Assembly (NCBI GenBank): GCA_947492995.1
Contig: CANLOU010000003.1
Coordinates: 744,001-808,000, forward strand
Reading direction: 5' to 3'
Source of the DNA: an uncultured Litoreibacter sp.
Lineage (GTDB): Bacteria > Pseudomonadota > Alphaproteobacteria > Rhodobacterales > Rhodobacteraceae
Length of the DNA stretch: 64,000 nt
Shown: positions 58,363 through 64,000 of the stretch, piece after piece
How the letters are laid out: the number at the start of each line of letters is the position of its first letter
Numbering within the stretch: position 1 is the first letter of the stretch
The notes under the pieces: model-generated
Database searches by the model: none
The model's input: the letters and a program-made list of their open reading frames with translations, nothing else
Told to the model about the DNA's origin: nothing
Made by a program: the position numbers and the translations under genes

Positions 58363-59121
58363 ATGAGCATCGCGGGTTTGAAGGCACGGATGGTGTCGGG
58401 CGAGCGGCTGGTGGGGACGTTTCTGAAGACGGCCTCAGTGGATTTGATTGAGATCTTGTCGGGCTCGGGCCTCGATTTCATCGTGCTGGATGCAGAACAC
58501 GCGCCCTTTGACCGCAACCGGCTGGATGCGTGTCTTGCTGTTGGCCGGGCGCTGGATTTCCCGCTACTGGTCCGGGTGCCGGCGGGCACCCCGGACGAGT
58601 TGCTCAAGGCCCTGGATGCGGGGGCGGTGGGCGTTGTGGTGCCGCATGTGGACAGCGCCGCGAAGGCAGAGCTGGTGGCGCGGTCCTCGCGCTTTGGCCC
58701 GGGCGGGCGCGGCTATGCGGGGTCCACGCGGTGGGCCGGGTTTGCGACGCGGACCATGGCGGAGGTGCTGCAGCAGGCGAAGGACGAAACCATTGTGATC
58801 GCGCAGATCGAAGAAGTAGAGGGCGTGGAGGCTATTGACGACATCGCGGGCTGCGACGGCATTGACGGCGTGTTCATTGGCCCTGCGGATTTAAGCGTGT
58901 CGCTGGGCAAATCCGACATCAACTCGGCCGAGCTGGGGGAGGCCATGAAGCAGGTTGGCGCGGCGGCCAAGCGCCATGGCGTGGCCTATATCACCTGGGT
59001 GCCGGGACCGGCAAAGGCGGCGGAGTGGGACAAATTTGGGTTCACAACTTACGTAGCGGCATCCGAGCACAGCTGGATGCTGGCAGGGGCGAAAGCGGCG
59101 GTGGCAGGCATTAAAAGCTGA
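58363..59121 (+). CDS. HpcH/HpaI aldolase family protein
   Basis: GLDFIVLDAEHAPFDRNRL, VGVVVPHVDSAA, GIDGVFIGPADLSVSLG. Confidence 0.92.
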   Translation: MSIAGLKARMVSGERLVGTFLKTASVDLIEILSGSGLDFIVLDAEHAPFDRNRLDACLAVGRALDFPLLVRVPAGTPDELLKALDAGAVGVVVPHVDSAAKAELVARSSRFGPGGRGYAGSTRWAGFATRTMAEVLQQAKDETIVIAQIEEVEGVEAIDDIAGCDGIDGVFIGPADLSVSLGKSDINSAELGEAMKQVGAAAKRHGVAYITWVPGPAKAAEWDKFGFTTYVAASEHSWMLAGAKAAVAGIKS

Positions 59122-59251
59122 CATTGCCAAGGGTTAACGACACGCTATGCGTTTGACGCATGGCGGATTGCCGCAATTGGCGGGTGTTTCTGCGGCGCGG
59201 CAATCCTATGTTTGGGTCAACTGAAATGATGATCCGAACCGGAGACCTGAC

Positions 59252-59407
59252 ATGACCGACACATTCGCAACCGTGAACCACAAAGACATTGAAGCCCGCG
59301 CCCGCAAGCTGCGCGCAGAGGCCACTCGCGCGGGCCTGTTGGCCATTCGTCGCGCAATTGCCAACAGCTTTGCGTCGCTTGGGCTGCGTCGCACTTCGTC
59401 GGCATAA
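59252..59407 (+). CDS. Small conserved-type protein (DUF1127 / RSP_7527-like)
   Basis: 51 aa: MTDTFATVNHKDIEARARKLRAEATRAGLLAIRRAIANSFASLGLRRTSSA; GGAG SD; below track cutoff. Confidence 0.65.
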   Translation: MTDTFATVNHKDIEARARKLRAEATRAGLLAIRRAIANSFASLGLRRTSSA

Positions 59408-59547
59408 GCCACCATAACACATTCAGAATACCCCAAAAATCCCGGTTTTGCCCTCAAAGCGGACCGGGATTTTCTCATTTATGCCTAAATTTAGGGCGAA
59501 ATCTTACGCATCTATTAACACGGGATAGCCCCGTTGGGAGATGCGAC

Positions 59548-60237
59548 ATGACTTTGTTTAAAACCTTGGTAGCGTTGGTGTTGGTTGGCGGATTGAGCGC
59601 CTGTGGCGGAGCGGATCCGGTCACGCGTGGGCCAAGCGCCGCAGACGCGCCTTTGGTGCCGCTGGAAATATCGGGGCAGGCCGCGTCTTGGAACGTTGTC
59701 GACGTGCGGGTGAACGTGCCAAGCACGCTGAAGGTATCAGAGGCCAATCGCTACTACCCGATCGCAGACATTGTCTGGCGCGAGGACCCGTTTGGGGACC
59801 GCTACGCACAGGTTGCATCCATCATGGATGCCGGGCTGACGGCGGGTTTGACCCACCTCAAGGGCGACCGCCCCGTCTATTTCGACATCACCGTCTCGCG
59901 GTTCCATTCGCTGACCGAAAAGGCGCGCTACAGCGTTGGCGGTGTGCATAACATGATTTTCACGCTCACCGTCGTAGATGCGGCGTCGGGGCAGGCGCTG
60001 CATGGGCCGGTCAAGATCGAGCTTGACCTCAAAGCCTATGGCGGGTCGCAGGCCTTTGCGGCGGAACGCCGGGGCCACACGCAAAAAGTGCGCATCAACA
60101 GCCATTTGACCAACACCATGAAACGCCAGTTTGGCGGCATCGTGGCGCAGCTGCCTGCTGCCGACGGCGCCGTTCAGGTCAGCCGCGCGGCCTACAGCCC
60201 GCTTGTGCCGACCGGCTATGAGCCCGCCCGCCGCTGA
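59548..60237 (+). CDS. Putative lipoprotein (DUF6778-like)
   Basis: MTLFKTLVALVLVGGLSACGGADP lipobox. Confidence 0.75.
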   Translation: MTLFKTLVALVLVGGLSACGGADPVTRGPSAADAPLVPLEISGQAASWNVVDVRVNVPSTLKVSEANRYYPIADIVWREDPFGDRYAQVASIMDAGLTAGLTHLKGDRPVYFDITVSRFHSLTEKARYSVGGVHNMIFTLTVVDAASGQALHGPVKIELDLKAYGGSQAFAAERRGHTQKVRINSHLTNTMKRQFGGIVAQLPAADGAVQVSRAAYSPLVPTGYEPARR

Positions 60238-60289
60238 ATTGCGGGGATTGCCGCTTCCAAGCGGCGTCTAATGAGACTAAGGGGGAGCC

Positions 60290-61513
60290 ATGACTGGTTC
60301 CCCCTCTTCCGTTTCGCCCTCTTCTGCAACCTTGCCCGTGGTCCGGCTGAAGCCGAAGGCCGATGTCTTGCGCATCAGGCGCGGCGCGCCCTGGGTCTAT
60401 GCCGACGACATTGTCACCGACCGGCGCACCAAGAATATCGAGCCGGGCGCCGTGGCCATTCTGCATGACCCCGAGCGGCAGGAGCTTGGCCTCGTTGCGT
60501 TTAACGGCAAGTCCAAAATCATGGTCCGCATGCTGGATGCCGATGTGGATGCGGTGCTGGATCAGGCCTGGTTCGAGGCCAAATTCACCCGCGCCCTGGC
60601 GATGCGGGAACGGCTGTACGACGCACCTTTCTACCGGCTGATCCATGCCGAGGGCGACGGGCTGCCCGGCGTCGTCGTGGACCGCTTCGGCGACACCTGC
60701 GTGGTGCAGGCCAACGCCGCTTGGGCTGATTTGCGGTTCGACATGCTGGTGGACGCATTGGTTGCAGTCACCGGCGTGGCACACGTCTACAAGAATGCCA
60801 GCGGGCGGACGCGGGAGCTTGAGGGGCTGGACGCCCAAAGTGCTGTGGTGCGCGGATCCGTGGACGGATCCTTACCGGTGGTGATGAACGGGGCCACCTA
60901 TATTGCCGACCTCGCGGGCGGTCAGAAGACCGGCTTGTTCTATGATCAAAGGCCAAACCACGCCTTCGCGGCCAATTTGGCGCAAGGGGCGCGGGTGCTG
61001 GATGTGTTTTCGCATGTCGGCGGGTTCGGGTTGGCCGCATTGGCGGGCGGGGCCGTGTCGGCCGTGGCCGTGGACGGGTCGCAGCCTGCGTTGGATTTGG
61101 CCGTGGAAGGGGCCGCGGCCAGTGGCTTTGCGGATAAGTTCGAGACCCGCAAGGGCGATGCGTTCAAAACCATGGAGGCGTTGCAGGGCGAGGGGGCGCT
61201 GTTCGATCTGGTTGTTGCCGACCCGCCCGCCTTTGCGCCGTCGAAACAGGCGTTGCAGAACGGGCTGACCGCGTATGCGCGGGTGGCCTCGATGGCGGCG
61301 AAGCTGGTGGCGCCGGGCGGGTATCTGGTGGTGTGCTCGTGCTCGCACGCGGCTGACATTTCCAAGTTCCGGCAGGCGTCGCTGCGGGGCATCTCGCGCG
61401 GTGGGCGGCAGGCGCAGCTGATCCATACAGGCGGCGCAGGGCCGGATCATCCGATGCATGCGGCGCTGGCCGAAAGCGGCTACCTGAAGGCGCTGTTCTT
61501 CCGGCTGGATTGA
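60290..61513 (+). CDS. Class I SAM-dependent RNA methyltransferase (RlmI-like)
   Basis: N-terminal PUA-like region; TGLFYDQRPNHAFAANLAQGARVLDVFSHVGGFGLAAL; VVADPPAFAPSK. Confidence 0.9.
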   Translation: MTGSPSSVSPSSATLPVVRLKPKADVLRIRRGAPWVYADDIVTDRRTKNIEPGAVAILHDPERQELGLVAFNGKSKIMVRMLDADVDAVLDQAWFEAKFTRALAMRERLYDAPFYRLIHAEGDGLPGVVVDRFGDTCVVQANAAWADLRFDMLVDALVAVTGVAHVYKNASGRTRELEGLDAQSAVVRGSVDGSLPVVMNGATYIADLAGGQKTGLFYDQRPNHAFAANLAQGARVLDVFSHVGGFGLAALAGGAVSAVAVDGSQPALDLAVEGAAASGFADKFETRKGDAFKTMEALQGEGALFDLVVADPPAFAPSKQALQNGLTAYARVASMAAKLVAPGGYLVVCSCSHAADISKFRQASLRGISRGGRQAQLIHTGGAGPDHPMHAALAESGYLKALFFRLD

Positions 61514-62052
61514 TGCGGGCCTGTCTGGACGCCTGCGTGCTGTTTCCGACCGTGCTGCGGGAGGTGCTGACGGGCGTTGCGGGGCTGGGGCTGTACCAGC
61601 CGATCTGGTCGGAGCGGATATTGGAGGAATGGGCGCGCGCGACGCGCAAGCTGGGGCCTGAGGCCGAGCCGCAGGCGCGTGGCGAGATTGCCGTGCTTAG
61701 ATCGCAGTTCCCCAACGCATCGGTGGCCCCGCGCGAAGGCGACATGGCGCGGCTGCATTTGCCCGACGAGAATGACATCCATGTGCTGGCCTGTGCGATT
61801 GCCGCGTCGGCAGATGTGATTGTGACCTTGAATGCGAAGGACTTCCCGCGGCAAATTCTGGCCTTTGAGGGCGTGACGCGGCTTGGCCCGGATGAATTTC
61901 TGATGCGCCTGTGGGTGGAGACGCCGCAGGCGGTTGAACAGGTCGTGCGGGAGGTGCATGGCGTGGCGACACAGATGATGGGCGAAGACATTGCGCTGCG
62001 GGCCTTGATGAAACGCGCCCGACTGCCCCGTCTGGGGAAGGCATTGGGGTAG
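61510..62052 (+). CDS. PIN-domain protein
   Basis: RACLDACVLFPTVLREVL; DENDIHVLACAIAASADVIVTLNAKDFP; overlaps methyltransferase stop. Confidence 0.85.
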   Translation: MMRACLDACVLFPTVLREVLTGVAGLGLYQPIWSERILEEWARATRKLGPEAEPQARGEIAVLRSQFPNASVAPREGDMARLHLPDENDIHVLACAIAASADVIVTLNAKDFPRQILAFEGVTRLGPDEFLMRLWVETPQAVEQVVREVHGVATQMMGEDIALRALMKRARLPRLGKALG

Positions 62053-62057
62053 GGCGG

Positions 62058-62081
62058 AATTTTCTTCGATCGAAGAAAATT
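62058..62081. repeat. 24-bp perfect palindrome AATTTTCTTCGATCGAAGAAAATT
   Basis: Direct reading; arms shared with 15045-15067. Confidence 0.85.
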
Positions 62082-62110
62082 ACAATAGAGTTTTGAACAA
62101 ACTCTATTGT
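62082..62110. terminator. Hairpin ACAATAGAGTTT-TGAAC-AAACTCTATTGT between convergent genes
   Basis: 12-bp perfect stem; overlaps the stop codon of the M48 protease gene. Confidence 0.7.
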
Positions 62111-62793
62111 GTCAGACCCCATTTTGCTTCGTTTTCCTCAATTGCGGCAATGCGTTCATGGGTTTTGGGATGGCTCAGCAGCCATGCCGGCGTGCCGGCA
62201 CCCGCGCCTTTGGACAGCTTGTCCAGCTTTTGGAAAAGCGATTTTTGTGGCGCTGTTCCGATGCCGGCCTTGGTCAGCAGGGCCGAGGCATAAGCGTCGG
62301 CCTCGTATTCGTCGCGCCGCGACAGTTTTGCGGCCAACATGGTGGTCAACATGTTGGCCAGCATCGCGCCTGCGAAGGGGATGATCCGGCCCAGGATCGA
62401 GGCAAGCACCACGCGGATCGCGTTTTGGCCGGAGAAGTCGATCATCCGGCGGCGGGAGTGGCCAAGGGCCACATGCCCCAGCTCGTGGGCGATGACCGAG
62501 GCCAGCTCTTCGGCGGTGACCGCGCCCTCTTTATATTTGTTGTAAAACCCGCGCGTGATGAAGATGCGCCCGTCGGGCGCTGCGAGGCCGTTGACCTGCT
62601 CCACCTCAAAAAGGTGGACCTTGATGCGCGGCACATCGAGGGCGCGGGCCATGTCCTTGTTCATCTCCCCCAGCGTCGGATCGGCCAGCGGGGTCGATTT
62701 TTCGTTGAGCATCCGCTTCGTGCTCCACGCCGAGAAGCGGAACGTGAGGTAGCCGTAAAGGGTGACCAGCAGCAGGGGCAGGATTTTGAACAT
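62104..62793 (-). CDS. M48-family metalloprotease
   Basis: ELASVIAHELGHVALGHSRRRM (HExxH). Confidence 0.93.
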   Translation of the reverse strand: MFKILPLLLVTLYGYLTFRFSAWSTKRMLNEKSTPLADPTLGEMNKDMARALDVPRIKVHLFEVEQVNGLAAPDGRIFITRGFYNKYKEGAVTAEELASVIAHELGHVALGHSRRRMIDFSGQNAIRVVLASILGRIIPFAGAMLANMLTTMLAAKLSRRDEYEADAYASALLTKAGIGTAPQKSLFQKLDKLSKGAGAGTPAWLLSHPKTHERIAAIEENEAKWGLTQ

Positions 62794-63113
62794 GAATTGG
62801 ATATGGGGCGCGGGGCGGCGGTTATCAAACTTATTCTAGGAGGAGCGCTATCCGGGAGGGCGGGCTTAGGTATTTTTGCCAAGATGAAACGCATGTTTCG
62901 TCGATTTCACGATCTGTGTGCGGGTTCTCACGGGGGCGTGACGCTGTGGTCTGCGGTGATTATATATATGTGCGTATATGCGCAGAATTTACGCTAATTG
63001 TATCGTTTTGTGTGTTGAGGTGGCTGCAGGGGCGCGTCATATTGATCCTATCAAACGGCAACACGCCGACACACACAGCCCGGCACGGGCAACACCAAAC
63101 TGGAGAAACCGAA

Positions 63114-63401
63114 ATGAAAACTGTTATCGCATCCGCCATCGTCGCCCTGTCCTTCGCCGCACCTGTAAGTGCTGACATATCCAACGCCCAAGCCTTTTTC
63201 GCGCTGGGCAACGACTCTGCCGCCGAGCGCATTCTTGGCGACACATCGACCGGTGATCCGGTTGGCACTGCGCGCACATTGGCACTGGTCAATGACAGCC
63301 CCGCAGAGAACACCGTGAATTTTGAGCGCGCGCGCAACGTTGACGTGTCCGCTGTCCAAGCGATGTTCGCGCTGACCAACGACTCGCCTGCCGAGAACTA
63401 A
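63114..63401 (+). CDS. Small secreted protein with internal L-x-NDS-x-AE repeats
   Basis: MKTVIASAIVALSFAAPVSADISNAQAFFALGNDSAAERI...TLALVNDSPAEN...AMFALTNDSPAEN. Confidence 0.8.
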   Translation: MKTVIASAIVALSFAAPVSADISNAQAFFALGNDSAAERILGDTSTGDPVGTARTLALVNDSPAENTVNFERARNVDVSAVQAMFALTNDSPAEN

Positions 63402-63430
63402 GATACCCTGTCTGTCTCCCCCCAGAGAGA

Positions 63431-63460
63431 AAACGGCCCCTTTTCGGAGGGGCCGTTTTT
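63431..63460 (+). terminator. Rho-independent terminator
   Basis: AAACGGCCCC...GGGGCCGTTTTT. Confidence 0.9.
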
Positions 63461-63464
63461 CGTT

Positions 63465-64000
63465 TCAGCGGGTGAGCAGCTTCATGCCGCGTTCGATCCC
63501 GTCCAAGGTCATGGGCACCATGCGGTCCTTGCCAAATATGGCTTGGATCATTTGGGTCGATTGAGTGTGTCGCCAATAGCGTTCATCCAGCGGGTTGATC
63601 CAGAGGTTGGATTGCCATTGGTCGCGGGCGCGGCTGAGCCAGACCTCGCCAGTCTCGGCGTTCCAATGCTCGTTTGCGCCGCCGGGATAGGCGATCTCAT
63701 AGGGCGACATCGAGGCGTCGCCGACGAAGATGCATTTGTAGTCGGGGCCATATGTGCGCAGCAGCTCATGGGTTTCGGTTTGCTCTGACCAGCGGCGTTT
63801 GTTGTCGGTCCACACGCCCTCATAGAGGCAGTTGTGGAAGTAGTAATGCTTGAGGTGCTTGAATTCGGTTTTGGCCGCTGAGAACAGTTCCTCAACCACC
63901 TTCACATGCGGGTCCATCGACCCGCCAATATCCAGAAACAGCAGCACTTTGACGGCGTTGCGGCGTTCCGGCCGGGTTTTGACGTCGAGATAGCCGTTTT
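63465..64000 (-). CDS. vWA-containing CoxE-like protein (N-terminus beyond window edge)
   Basis: VKVLLFLDIGGSMDPHVKVVEELFSAAKTEFKHLKHYYFHNCLYEGVW; open to right edge. Confidence 0.85.
   Translation of the reverse strand, partial: NGYLDVKTRPERRNAVKVLLFLDIGGSMDPHVKVVEELFSAAKTEFKHLKHYYFHNCLYEGVWTDNKRRWSEQTETHELLRTYGPDYKCIFVGDASMSPYEIAYPGGANEHWNAETGEVWLSRARDQWQSNLWINPLDERYWRHTQSTQMIQAIFGKDRMVPMTLDGIERGMKLLTR

Noticed and set aside
1-64000. tRNA, rRNA or CRISPR loci
   Set aside because: None recognised by reading both strands; tRNAscan-SE/Infernal would be needed to exclude them formally

Overview
The window looks like chromosomal DNA from a high-GC alphaproteobacterium of the Rhodobacterales (Roseobacter-type). 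This rests on gene content and gene order only; no search was run. The left third holds a dcw-type cell-wall/division cluster (ftsW-murG-murC-2x DUF2484-murB-ddl-ftsQ-ftsA-ftsZ), followed by lpxC, bamD and recN. Next are an FAD-linked oxidase, a ClC channel, an M24 aminopeptidase, cobT/cobS with an unknown secreted ORF between them, a sulfatase, a J-domain protein and bolA. The accessory region at about 27-37 kb contains two paralogous TPR genes with near-identical 150-bp repeats but unrelated N-termini. It also contains a dispersed ~120-bp structured repeat, twin operator-like inverted repeats, and a long hairpin that covers a ribosome-binding site. The right half carries gatB, a DMSP-lyase-like cupin, pepN, a cryptochrome/photolyase with a DUF2256 partner, malate synthase G, a ligase-associated DNA repair operon, an aldolase, an RNA methyltransferase and an M48 protease. 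The most unusual non-coding signal is a cluster of four perfect 20-bp palindromes at ~24-bp spacing next to pepN (44949-45041). The best candidate for an undescribed system is the pair of modular TPR genes with shared flanks. I saw no rRNA, tRNA, CRISPR array, IS element or prophage.
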